Below are positions 1 through 5,858 of a stretch of DNA of 5,858 bases, piece by piece. Location of the stretch: positions 1 through 5,858 of the forward strand of contig JAJZVJ010000182.1 of NCBI GenBank assembly GCA_021845705.1, read 5' to 3'. A program made the translations under genes and the position numbers. The notes beneath the pieces are model-generated. The model searched no databases. It was not told the DNA's origin and saw only the letters and a list, made by a program, of their open reading frames with translations. Source of the stretch: a bacterium (lineage in GTDB: Bacteria > Elusimicrobiota > Elusimicrobia > Elusimicrobiales > UBA9959). The first letter of the stretch is position 1. Every line of letters starts with the position of its first letter.

Positions 1-140
1 GGCATGATCCCTTTACCGATGAACCGGAGTATTTTTCCAGGACCGTGAACACATTCCTCGGATTGAAAAGGGGAAGTGTGCAAGGCGCGCAGCTCCTCTT
101 GTCCGAAGAGCTGAAATCCAATATCCGGGTGGGGGACTGA
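1..140 (+). CDS. C-terminal fragment of upstream gene, possibly RND periplasmic adaptor (CusB/CzcB-like)
   Basis: One frame stays open from the left edge (first full codon at base 3) to a TGA at 138-140, giving the last 45 residues of a protein; the other two + frames are interrupted near the edge. The fragment begins HDPFTDEPEYF and ends KSNIRVGD. The stretch GLKRGS, then VQGAQLLLSEELKS, loosely resembles the end of membrane-fusion proteins, where a 'GL-x-x-G-(D/E)' turn is followed by 'G-A-x-L-L-x-S-E'. The TGA overlaps the permease ATG by one base (TGATG), which is typical of translational coupling, and adaptor genes usually sit directly upstream of CusA/CzcA-type permeases. That the frame is coding is fairly secure. 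The adaptor identity rests mainly on position, because the fragment is too short and has no diagnostic domain. Confidence 0.55.
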   Translation, partial: HDPFTDEPEYFSRTVNTFLGLKRGSVQGAQLLLSEELKSNIRVGD

Positions 141-3100
141 TGCTCGCCTCGCTGGTCCGTTTTTCTATCCGTTTCCGCGGCCTGGTCATGGCCGCGGCGC
201 TCCTGCTCTCGGGTTACGGCGTTTATACGGCCTTCCGTTCCAAGCTGGATGTTTTCCCGGAATTCGCGCCGCCCCAGATAGTGCTCCAGACCGAGGCCCC
301 GGGACTTTCCCCGGGGGAGGTGGAGCAGTTGGTGACGCGGCCCGTCGAACTCGCGCTTAACGGAACGCCCGGGCTCGCCATGCTGCGGTCCCAGTCCATA
401 CAGGGGCTGTCCGTGGTCACCGCGACCTTTTTCGGGAATACGGATATTTTCCGCGCCCGCCAGGTGGTATCCGAGCGGCTGGCGGTTGCGGCCGGAAACC
501 TGCCCCGCACGGTCCATGTACCGGCGATGGAACCGCTCACCAGCGCCACCAGCATCGTCCTCGTAGTCGGCCTGGACTCGGACAAAAGATCGCTGATGGA
601 CGTAAGGACTTTCGCCGATTATGAGCTTAAACCCAGGCTTCTGGGCGTTCCGGGCGCGGCCAAGGCGGCGGTCTTCGGCGGAGAGGTGCGGCAGTTCCAG
701 ATAGAACTCGACCCGGAGCGCATGAAAACCTACGGCGTGAGCCTCGAAGCCGCGGCGCGTGCCGCGGCAAGGGCCACCGGCGTTCTCGGCGGCGGCTTCA
801 TCGAGACCGCCGCGCAGAGGATCACCGTCAAAACGGAAGGCCAGGCCCTGACCGCGGCGGCTTTGGGCGAAACCGTGGTCCGCAGAAGCCAGGGAATGAC
901 GCTGAGTTTCAAAGACCTGGGCAGGGTCATCGAAGGGCCGGAACCCAGGTTCGGCAGCGCGCAGATCATGGGCCGCCCCGGAGTAATCCTGAATATCTCC
1001 GAACAGTACGGCGCCAATACTCTGGAAGTCACCCGGGGGCTGGAAAAGGCCCTCGCGGAGCTCCGCCCGCTAGCCGCCGCCGAAGGGATACGGCTTACCC
1101 CGGATATTTTCAGGCCGGCCACATTCGTTGAAACGGCCGTAGGCAACATCAGGGCCTCTCTTTTCACCGGCGGGATACTGGTGGTTATCGTCCTGTTCCT
1201 GTTCCTCTGGAACGTGAGGACGTCTTTGATCTCGCTTTCCGCCATTCCCGTATCCCTGCTCATCTCCGTCATCGTGCTGGATAAACTGGGGATCAGCCTG
1301 AACACTATGACGCTCGGCGGGCTGGCCATCGCCATCGGCGAAGTGGTGGACGACGCCATTATCGACGTGGAAAATATCTACCGCAGGCTCAGGGAGAACC
1401 TCCGCTCGGCGGCCCCGCTTCCGCCGCTGGAAGTGGCGTTTTCGGCCTCGCTGGAAGTCAGGAGCGCCGTGGTATACGCCACCTGGGTGGTGATCCTGGT
1501 GTTCCTGCCCGTAGTCACGATGGGCGGCGTCCAGGGCCGGCTGTTCGCGCCGCTCGGGCTCGCCTATATAGCCTCTATTCTCGCGTCGCTGCTGGTGGCG
1601 CTCACGCTGACGCCCGCCATGTCGGCGGCTTTTCTATCCGGAAAAAGCCTGCGCGGGGAACAACCCGGCTGGATCACGGCGCTTAAGAGCTTCTACGCGG
1701 GGCTGCTCGCGCGTATCCTGCCCGCCTCGGGGAAAGTTCTTTTAAGCGCGGCTTTCCTGGTGCTTGCGGCGGCGGCGGCCATTCCTTTTCTCTCCGGCTC
1801 GTTCGTCCCCGAACTCCAGGAGGGGCATTTTATAATCCATATGTCGGCGATCCCCGGAACCTCGCTTGCGGAATCCATGCGGCTCGGCGGCCGCGTCACG
1901 GCCGAGCTTGAAAAACTTCCGCAGGTGCGGCTGGTCGCGCAGCGCGCGGGCCGGGCCGAGAGCGGCGACGACATCATGGGAACGCACGACAGCGAATTTG
2001 AGGTGGACCTGAAACCGCTCAAGGGCGACGAGGCGGAGTCGGTCAGGGGCGGGATCCAGAAACTTCTGTCGCGGTTTCCGGGAGTCTATTTTTCCATCCA
2101 GACCTTCCTGAGCGAGAGAATAGACGAAACCATCTCCGGCTCGCTTGCGCAGGTGGTTGTAAAGATCTTCGGGGACGATCTGGACGTGCTGGACCGGAAA
2201 GCCAAAGAGGTGGCGGGGCTTATGGCCGCGCTCCCCGGCAGCCGGGGCGTGCAGATCGAGTCCCAGTCCACCGTGCCGGAACTGGTCATAAGTCTGAAAG
2301 AAGACCGGCTCGCCCGGTACGGCATTTCTCCCGCCGCGGCTCTTGAGGCGGTGGAGGCGGCCTATCAGGGAAATACCGTCGCCCAGGTCTACCGGCAAAA
2401 CCGCGTCACCGATGTGGTGGTGCGTTTTGACAGATCCGTGCGGCAGGACCCGGAGCGGCTTGGCGGGCTTTTGCTTGAAAACCCGGACGGAAACTGGGTG
2501 CGGCTCGGCGAGCTGGCGGACATACGGCAGAAGACCGGCCGCTATGTAATTTCCCGCGAGAACACGCGGCGGCTGCAGGTGGTAACCTGCAACGTCTCCG
2601 GCCGCGGGGTTTCCCAGTTCACGGCGGAGCTGCAGCGGCGCTTGCTTAAAGATATTTCATTCCCGCCCGGAGTAACTCCGGAAATAGCCGGGGAGGCGCA
2701 AGCCCAGTCCGCGGCGCATAAAGAGCTGTTGATCCATTCCCTGGCCGCCGGCGCGGGAATAATACTTCTTTTATGGATCGTCTTCGCGGACTTCCGCAAT
2801 CTCGTTCTGGTCTTGTGCAATATTCCGTTCGCGCTGGTCGGCGGAGTGCTCGCCGTCTTCGCGGGCGGCGGCCTGCTCTCGCTCGGCTCCATGGTCGGCT
2901 TCGTCACCCTTTTCGGCATCACCACCCGCAATTCCATAATGCTTATTTCCCATTACAAGCACCTGGTAGCGTCGGAAAAGATGGACTGGGGCGCGGAAGC
3001 GGCGGCGCGCGGCGCCCAGGAGCGCCTGCTGCCCATCCTGATGACGGCCCTGGTTACGGGGCTGGGCCTGCTCCCCATCGCCATAGGAAGCGGGTCGGCC

Positions 3101-3229
3101 GGCCGGGAAGTGGAGGGGCCTATGGCCATAGTGATCCTGGGCGGCCTTGTCACCTCCACAGCCCTCAACCTTCTGGTCCTCCCCGCCCTGGCGCTCCGCT
3201 TCGGGCGGTTTAAGACAACCCGGGAATAG
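140..3229 (+). CDS. CusA/CzcA-family heavy-metal efflux RND permease
   Basis: Inner-membrane proton-driven pump of the heavy-metal efflux (HME) RND family, expected to expel metal cations with a periplasmic adaptor and a TolC-like outer-membrane channel. Its 1029 residues are normal for the family. TM1 spans about 13-32 and is followed by the conserved LDVFPEFAPPQ stretch (36-46). The first porter region follows, then TM2-TM6 at about 340-500 and TM7 at about 530-552. The second porter region includes SGSFVPELQEG (552-562) and ERIDETISG (659-667). TM8-TM12 fill about 863-1022. TM4 carries the proton-relay signature E401-VV-D404-D405-AII-D409-V-E411-N; D404 aligns with CusA D405 and CzcA D408, and E411 with CusA E412. 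The three CusA methionine-cluster positions align by eye with H567, D617 and E663, favouring divalent cations over Cu(I)/Ag(I). TM10 has R930 in place of CusA E939. ATG 140 overlaps the preceding stop, and a G-rich stretch at 131-135 could act as ribosome-binding site. The family call is very secure and the substrate uncertain. Confidence 0.96.
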   Translation: MLASLVRFSIRFRGLVMAAALLLSGYGVYTAFRSKLDVFPEFAPPQIVLQTEAPGLSPGEVEQLVTRPVELALNGTPGLAMLRSQSIQGLSVVTATFFGNTDIFRARQVVSERLAVAAGNLPRTVHVPAMEPLTSATSIVLVVGLDSDKRSLMDVRTFADYELKPRLLGVPGAAKAAVFGGEVRQFQIELDPERMKTYGVSLEAAARAAARATGVLGGGFIETAAQRITVKTEGQALTAAALGETVVRRSQGMTLSFKDLGRVIEGPEPRFGSAQIMGRPGVILNISEQYGANTLEVTRGLEKALAELRPLAAAEGIRLTPDIFRPATFVETAVGNIRASLFTGGILVVIVLFLFLWNVRTSLISLSAIPVSLLISVIVLDKLGISLNTMTLGGLAIAIGEVVDDAIIDVENIYRRLRENLRSAAPLPPLEVAFSASLEVRSAVVYATWVVILVFLPVVTMGGVQGRLFAPLGLAYIASILASLLVALTLTPAMSAAFLSGKSLRGEQPGWITALKSFYAGLLARILPASGKVLLSAAFLVLAAAAAIPFLSGSFVPELQEGHFIIHMSAIPGTSLAESMRLGGRVTAELEKLPQVRLVAQRAGRAESGDDIMGTHDSEFEVDLKPLKGDEAESVRGGIQKLLSRFPGVYFSIQTFLSERIDETISGSLAQVVVKIFGDDLDVLDRKAKEVAGLMAALPGSRGVQIESQSTVPELVISLKEDRLARYGISPAAALEAVEAAYQGNTVAQVYRQNRVTDVVVRFDRSVRQDPERLGGLLLENPDGNWVRLGELADIRQKTGRYVISRENTRRLQVVTCNVSGRGVSQFTAELQRRLLKDISFPPGVTPEIAGEAQAQSAAHKELLIHSLAAGAGIILLLWIVFADFRNLVLVLCNIPFALVGGVLAVFAGGGLLSLGSMVGFVTLFGITTRNSIMLISHYKHLVASEKMDWGAEAAARGAQERLLPILMTALVTGLGLLPIAIGSGSAGREVEGPMAIVILGGLVTSTALNLLVLPALALRFGRFKTTRE

Positions 3230-3232
3230 CGG

Positions 3233-3245
3233 CCGGAATTTCCGG
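3233..3245 (+). terminator. Possible weak hairpin after RND permease
   Basis: CCGGAA and TTCCGG flank a single T, four bases after the permease stop. It can fold as a 5-bp stem (CCGGA/TCCGG) with an ATT loop, followed by GAGAATTTATT, which is AT-rich but has no real T-run. The position suits transcription termination. The stem is short and the tail poor, so this is a tentative call. Confidence 0.2.
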
Positions 3246-3296
3246 GAGAATTTATTAAATGGATAACCCGGGTTCACGTACATGTGGACAGGGTCG

Positions 3297-3311
3297 TCCG
3301 CCCCCGGCGGA
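3297..3311. repeat. Perfect inverted repeat (6-bp stem, CCC loop)
   Basis: TCCGCC and GGCGGA flank a three-base CCC loop, and the stem can extend by one G-U pair in RNA. No T-run follows on either strand, so it is not a standard intrinsic terminator. It lies about 60 bases before the MFS start. It could be an RNA stem or an operator-like half-site pair, or chance in GC-rich DNA. Confidence 0.3.
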
Positions 3312-3347
3312 TAAAGAGGCTTGTGGCCCCGCGGGCTGAATTTATCT

Positions 3348-3374
3348 TTGACGCGCGCTACGCCGCCATTAAAT
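3348..3374 (+). promoter_or_regulatory. Candidate sigma70-type promoter for the MFS gene
   Basis: TTGACG at 3348-3353 matches five of six bases of the -35 consensus. The best -10 partner is TTAAAT at 3369-3374 (four of six), with a short 15-base spacer. Transcription would then begin near 3381, after the first possible ATG (3373) and just before the second (3385). If real, it implies a nearly leaderless message starting at the second Met. The weak -10 and the spacing keep confidence low. Confidence 0.2.
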
Positions 3375-4551
3375 GCGAAAAATAATGGAATCATTTCCAC
3401 TCAAAGGAAATCTGCTTGTCCTGCTTTCCGCCGTAGTACTAATAGAGATGGGGGAAAAGATGGGCGAGCGGTTTCTGCCGCTTTACATAATGGCCCTGGG
3501 CGGCACCAGCCTGGCCGTGGGCTTCCTTAACGCCGCCGACAATTTACTTGGCGCCGTTTACGCCTTTCCCGGCGGCTACCTGAGCGACCGTATCGGCTAT
3601 AAGCGCTCCCTTATACTCTTCAACTTCGCCGCCATAGTCGGCTACCTTATAGTAATCCTTTTCCCCTTCTGGCAGGCCGCGCTTGTCGGCGCGGTGCTTT
3701 TCATCTCCTGGTCGTCGGTCTCGCTGCCGGCCGTTATGAGCGCAATTTCAAAAGTGCTGCCTTTTCATAAAAGGACGCTGGGTGTTTCCATGCATTCCAT
3801 AACCAGGCGCATCCCCATGGCCATAGGGCCGCTGCTGGGCGGCGCTTGCGTGCAGCGCTGGGGGGAACGGGACGGCGTAAGGGTAGCTTTCGGTTTCGCG
3901 CTGGGACTGGCGGTGGCGGCGCTTTTGCTGCAGCATTATTTCCTGGAGCATATAGCCGAACCCCCAAGCGCGGAAATGCACAAAAACCCGCTCAAAGTGC
4001 TGGCTTTGACCGGCCCAAAGCTTAAACACCTGCTTGTCTCGGACATCCTTATACGCTTTTGCGAGCAGATCCCCTACGCCTTCGTGGTTATCTGGTGTAT
4101 AAAGCGGGTGGGAGCTACGCCGGTAGAGTTCGGTCTGCTGACCGCGGTGGAGATGTTCTCCGCCCTCCTGATCTATATCCCGGTGGCCTGGCTGGTGGAA
4201 AAGAATAAAACCAAAAAGCCTTACATCGCCATAACTTTCGCCTTCTTTTCCGCTTTCCCGCTGGTACTGATGGTCTCAAAGTCCCTGTACGCGCTGGTTT
4301 TCGCGTTCATCATACGCGGCCTGAAGGAATTCGGCGAGCCCGCGCGCAAGGCGCTTATACTTGACCTGGCGCCGCAGGCCAACAAGGCCTTAACCTACGG
4401 GGCGTATTATTTTGCCAGGGACACGGTGGTAGCCGCCGCGGCCTTCGCGGGGGGGCTGTTGTGGATGGTCTCGCCCCGGCTCAATTTCATCTGCGCCTTT
4501 GCCTGCGGGCTTGCCGGAACCGCCTACTTCCTGGCCTACTGCGAAGAATAA
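3373..4551 (+). CDS. Major facilitator superfamily (MFS) transporter
   Basis: Twelve-helix secondary transporter of the inner membrane, 392 residues, the usual MFS length. TM1 (about 14-37) holds an unusually charged segment with E25, E28, E32 and R33. The loop between TM2 and TM3 has the hallmark MFS motif A, G68-Y-L-S-D72-R73-I-G75-Y-K77-R78. TM5 has a TRRIPMAIGPLLGG motif (144-157). A hydrophilic linker near 190-215 separates the two six-helix halves. The second half has GLKEFGEPARKALILDLAP (316-334) before TM11, and TM12 ends close to the C-terminus. The frame is blocked by TAA at 3370-3372, so ATG 3373 is the earliest start; M5 (3385) is an alternative and neither has a clear Shine-Dalgarno sequence. 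The gene lies 143 bases after the permease and is probably a separate transcription unit. The superfamily is certain. The substrate cannot be read from the sequence, and proximity to a metal pump is not enough to call it a metal or drug exporter. Confidence 0.93.
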   Translation: MRKIMESFPLKGNLLVLLSAVVLIEMGEKMGERFLPLYIMALGGTSLAVGFLNAADNLLGAVYAFPGGYLSDRIGYKRSLILFNFAAIVGYLIVILFPFWQAALVGAVLFISWSSVSLPAVMSAISKVLPFHKRTLGVSMHSITRRIPMAIGPLLGGACVQRWGERDGVRVAFGFALGLAVAALLLQHYFLEHIAEPPSAEMHKNPLKVLALTGPKLKHLLVSDILIRFCEQIPYAFVVIWCIKRVGATPVEFGLLTAVEMFSALLIYIPVAWLVEKNKTKKPYIAITFAFFSAFPLVLMVSKSLYALVFAFIIRGLKEFGEPARKALILDLAPQANKALTYGAYYFARDTVVAAAAFAGGLLWMVSPRLNFICAFACGLAGTAYFLAYCEE

Positions 4552-4623
4552 CCTTTCATGGCGGTATCCGTGGCAGTATACGCATTGGCCGGGCAAATGA
4601 CCGTGGGGCAAAACCCGGGAATC

Positions 4624-4632
4624 TGTTATGAT
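4624..4632 (+). promoter_or_regulatory. Extended -10-like promoter element before the DUF1232 gene
   Basis: TGTTATGAT matches an extended -10 box: TG, one base, then TATGAT, which is five of six to TATAAT. No good -35 hexamer is visible 16-18 bases upstream, which extended -10 promoters tolerate. Transcription would start near 4639, leaving a leader of about 40 bases that includes the ribosome-binding site at 4669-4675. The alternative ATG at 4628 lies inside this element, so the two readings exclude each other. Confidence 0.35.
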
Positions 4633-4668
4633 AAGAAGTGTGGTAATGCCGTGTTCTCGGATTTTTAC

Positions 4669-4675
4669 AAAGGGG
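4669..4675 (+). promoter_or_regulatory. Ribosome-binding site setting the GTG start of the DUF1232 gene
   Basis: AAAGGGG lies six bases before GTG 4682, an ideal Shine-Dalgarno position. The upstream in-frame ATGs (4628 and 4646) have no comparable site; only a weak GGGAA precedes 4628. This decides the start toward GTG. Confidence 0.6.
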
Positions 4676-4681
4676 TGCTTT

Positions 4682-4936
4682 GTGTTTAAAGAAACAGCCT
4701 CAAAAATTAAAAGGGAGCTCGCCTACTATAAAGCGCTGGCCGCTCATAAACGCACACCGCGCATTTCCAAGGTCCTGCTGGCTTGCGCGCTGGCATATCT
4801 TCTCAGTCCCATAGACCTCATTCCCGATTTTATTCCCGTAATCGGCCAGCTCGACGACCTCATAATAGTCCCCCTGCTGGTCTGGCTCGCGCTCAGGTTC
4901 ATACCGGATGATGTGCGCCGCGAATGCAGGGTATGA
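4682..4936 (+). CDS. DUF1232 (YkvA-type) small membrane protein
   Basis: Small protein of 84 residues from the GTG start. A basic amphipathic N-terminus with KIKRELAYYKAL is followed by the RTPRISKVLLACALAYLLSP segment. The DUF1232 signature comes next: S42-P43-I44-D45-L46-I47-P48-D49-F50-I51-P52, then G55 and Q56-L57-D58-D59-L60. A second hydrophobic stretch (about 61-72) and a short polar tail ending RRECRV complete it. The family is widespread in bacteria; members have two hydrophobic segments and no established biochemical role, so no function is assigned. The same frame is open back to ATG 4628, which would add 18 residues (102 in total), but these look unlike the family N-terminus and lack a good ribosome-binding site. 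The phosphoesterase starts 41 bases downstream, so the two may share a transcript. Confidence 0.88.
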   Translation: MFKETASKIKRELAYYKALAAHKRTPRISKVLLACALAYLLSPIDLIPDFIPVIGQLDDLIIVPLLVWLALRFIPDDVRRECRV

Positions 4937-4967
4937 TTTGAATAATGTAAAGAAGCAGCGCCGGTAA

Positions 4968-4974
4968 AAAGGAA
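4968..4974 (+). promoter_or_regulatory. Ribosome-binding site of the phosphoesterase gene
   Basis: AAAGGAA, in an A-rich context, sits just before ATG 4978, with five bases between the GG and the start codon. It supports ATG 4978 over the in-frame ATG at 4990, and the longer start also supplies the Lys residues of the signal peptide. Confidence 0.55.
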
Positions 4975-4977
4975 ATT

Positions 4978-5858
4978 ATGAAAAAGACTATGCTTGCGGC
5001 ACTATTGTTTCCCGTCCTTGTTTCTTTTTCCCAGGCCGGTTCGGAGGCGCACCCGGACTGCGGGCGCGTCATGGCCGTTTACGGCGATAATAAGGCGGGC
5101 GACGCGGTCCATAAAAAGATAGCCGCGCTGATAAAAGCCGCCCGGCCCGGGGCCGTTTTCCACGTGGGTGACCTGGTTTCCAAAGGAAAAAACGCCAAAG
5201 CCTGGGATAATTTCATGGAGATAACAAAAGACCTCAGGTCCTCCGCATCTTTTTACGCGGTACTCGGTAACCACGAAGCCGGCGGAGAAAAAACCTTCGT
5301 GAAACTGTTCGGGTTTCCGGACAACGGCAGGTGGTACCGGGTCGACGCGGACGGCATACGCTTTATAATGCTCGATTATCTTTCTCCGCTGGGAAAAGGC
5401 AGCGTGCAGTTTAAATGGCTGGAAAAAGAACTGGGCTCTGCCGCCGGAAAGGCGAAATTTACGGTTATCGCCATGCATAAACCTTTATGGAGCACCGGAG
5501 CCCACGGGCATGACAACTGGGCGGCGGCCGCGGACCTGGAAAAACTTTTTATGGAACGCGGGGTGGACATGGTAATATCCGGCCACGACCACGATTACGA
5601 AAGGCTGGAAAAGAACGGCCTGGTGCAGCTCGTGACCGGCGGCGGGGCCGAATTAAGGCCGCAGGCCTTTAAAAGCCCTTACAGCAGGATCTTCGCCGAG
5701 GTCAATCACTATTGCCTTATTTCGGTCTGCGGGAATACCCTTAAAGCCGAAGTTTTCGACATAAACAACAAACTTATAGATGGGTTTGAACTGCCGGCTA
5801 AAAAAACGGCCGGGACTGCTGCCGCGCGGGTACCGGGGACCACCGCCAGAAGCCATGA
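4978..5858 (+). CDS. Secreted calcineurin-like metallophosphoesterase (3' end outside window)
   Basis: Predicted exported metal-dependent phosphoesterase resembling the purple-acid-phosphatase-like branch of the calcineurin-like fold. The frame is open for 293 codons to the window edge with no stop, so the C-terminus is missing. The N-terminus is a Sec-type signal peptide: K2 and K3, a hydrophobic core at 5-17, and probable cleavage after SQA (residue 20). The dimetal-site motifs follow in order: GDN (D37), GDL (D65), GNHE (N98, H99), HKPLW (H167) and GHDHDYER (H203, H205). The family markers W119-Y120, Q144-F-K-W147-L-E and TGGGAE (220-225) are present. Motif I reads D-N-K where many family members have D-x-H. 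All expected ligand positions are otherwise filled, so it is probably active. The fold seems complete by about residue 275, and the last residues seen are an Ala/Thr-rich tail, so the stop is probably close. The substrate (phosphomonoester, diester or nucleotide) cannot be told. Confidence 0.92.
   Translation, partial: MKKTMLAALLFPVLVSFSQAGSEAHPDCGRVMAVYGDNKAGDAVHKKIAALIKAARPGAVFHVGDLVSKGKNAKAWDNFMEITKDLRSSASFYAVLGNHEAGGEKTFVKLFGFPDNGRWYRVDADGIRFIMLDYLSPLGKGSVQFKWLEKELGSAAGKAKFTVIAMHKPLWSTGAHGHDNWAAAADLEKLFMERGVDMVISGHDHDYERLEKNGLVQLVTGGGAELRPQAFKSPYSRIFAEVNHYCLISVCGNTLKAEVFDINNKLIDGFELPAKKTAGTAAARVPGTTARSH

Larger units (their letters stand above)
3230..3372. other. Intergenic gap between RND permease and MFS gene
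   Basis: This 143-base stretch holds no convincing gene. It contains a near-palindrome just after the permease stop (3233-3245), a perfect palindrome AACCCGGGTT at 3265-3274 and a 6-bp hairpin at 3297-3311. A TTGACG hexamer at 3348-3353 could be a -35 element for the MFS gene. A 26-codon ATG frame (3259-3339), with GGGAGA nine bases upstream, exists but encodes a Gly/Pro-rich peptide that I do not recognise; I do not call it a gene. The gap length and these structures suggest that the pump operon ends here and the MFS gene has its own transcription start. Confidence 0.5.
4552..4681. other. Intergenic gap between MFS and DUF1232 genes
   Basis: This 130-base stretch shows no strong terminator after the MFS stop. 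It contains an extended -10-like element (4624-4632) and a ribosome-binding site (4669-4675) for the next gene. A 43-codon ATG frame at 4558-4689 encodes a peptide with three cysteines, but it has no good ribosome-binding site and overlaps the start of the DUF1232 gene, so I do not call it a gene. Confidence 0.5.

Noticed and set aside
730..1359. Minus-strand 209-codon open frame inside the RND gene
   Set aside because: It is antisense to the first porter region and TM2-TM4. Its Ser/Thr/Arg/Pro-rich sequence is typical of reverse-frame translation of GC-rich genes.
1742..2398. Minus-strand 218-codon open frame inside the RND gene
   Set aside because: It lies entirely within the permease, with shadow-like composition, no membrane or domain features and no ribosome-binding site.
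3259..3339. 26-codon ATG frame in the gap after the RND gene
   Set aside because: GGGAGA lies upstream, but the peptide is a short Gly/Pro-rich product expected by chance in GC-rich DNA and no conservation can be shown.
2771..3400. Long minus-strand open frame covering the end of the RND gene and the following gap
   Set aside because: It is antisense to the well-supported permease, has low-complexity Gly/Pro/Arg/His-rich composition and shows no recognisable domain. It is a codon-bias shadow that happens to extend into the gap.
3217..4622. Repeated 11-mer AACCCGGGAAT (3217-3227 and 4612-4622)
   Set aside because: A few exact 11-base matches are expected by chance in a window of this size, and one copy lies inside the permease coding end.
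5002..5478. Minus-strand 158-codon open frame near the right end
   Set aside because: It overlaps the + strand phosphoesterase, which has a signal peptide and ordered catalytic motifs; the minus frame has no recognisable motif.
1..5858. Defence island, CRISPR, phage or transposon signatures
   Set aside because: No direct-repeat array, transposase, integrase, nuclease or toxin-antitoxin pair was recognised; the genes are transporters, a DUF1232 protein and a phosphoesterase.

Overview
The window is G+C-rich DNA from a Gram-negative bacterium. The evidence is an RND inner-membrane efflux pump, which normally works in a tripartite envelope-spanning complex, and a phosphoesterase with a Sec-type signal peptide. 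The base composition, with frequent ATA, CTT and AGG codons mixed into GC-rich text, would suit several phyla, including uncultured ones such as Elusimicrobiota. That is only an impression and I do not assign a taxon. All recognisable genes lie on the + strand and coding density is high. No RNA gene, CRISPR array, insertion sequence, integrase or attachment site was seen.

Layout. Bases 1-140 hold the last 45 codons of an upstream gene. Its position, and weakly its sequence, suggest the periplasmic adaptor of an RND pump. Its stop overlaps the start of a 1029-residue CusA/CzcA-type heavy-metal RND permease (140-3229). A 143-base non-coding gap with small hairpins follows, then a 392-residue major facilitator transporter (3373-4551). 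After a 130-base gap with an extended -10-like element comes a short DUF1232/YkvA-type membrane protein. I start it at GTG 4682 rather than at the longer ATG 4628 because of a strong Shine-Dalgarno match. Last, a secreted calcineurin-like metallophosphoesterase begins at 4978 and runs off the right edge without a stop.

How the genes relate. The adaptor fragment and permease look like one translationally coupled metal-efflux operon, with the outer-membrane channel presumably upstream. The three CusA methionine-cluster positions read as His, Asp and Glu by hand alignment, which suggests a divalent cation such as Zn, Co, Cd or Ni rather than Cu(I)/Ag(I). The MFS, DUF1232 and phosphoesterase genes are co-directional but separately spaced, and nothing shows that they share a pathway with the pump.

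No convincing undescribed multi-gene system is visible. The points most worth a second look are the TM4/TM10 charge pattern of the pump, the start sites of the MFS and DUF1232 genes, and the open C-terminus of the phosphoesterase.
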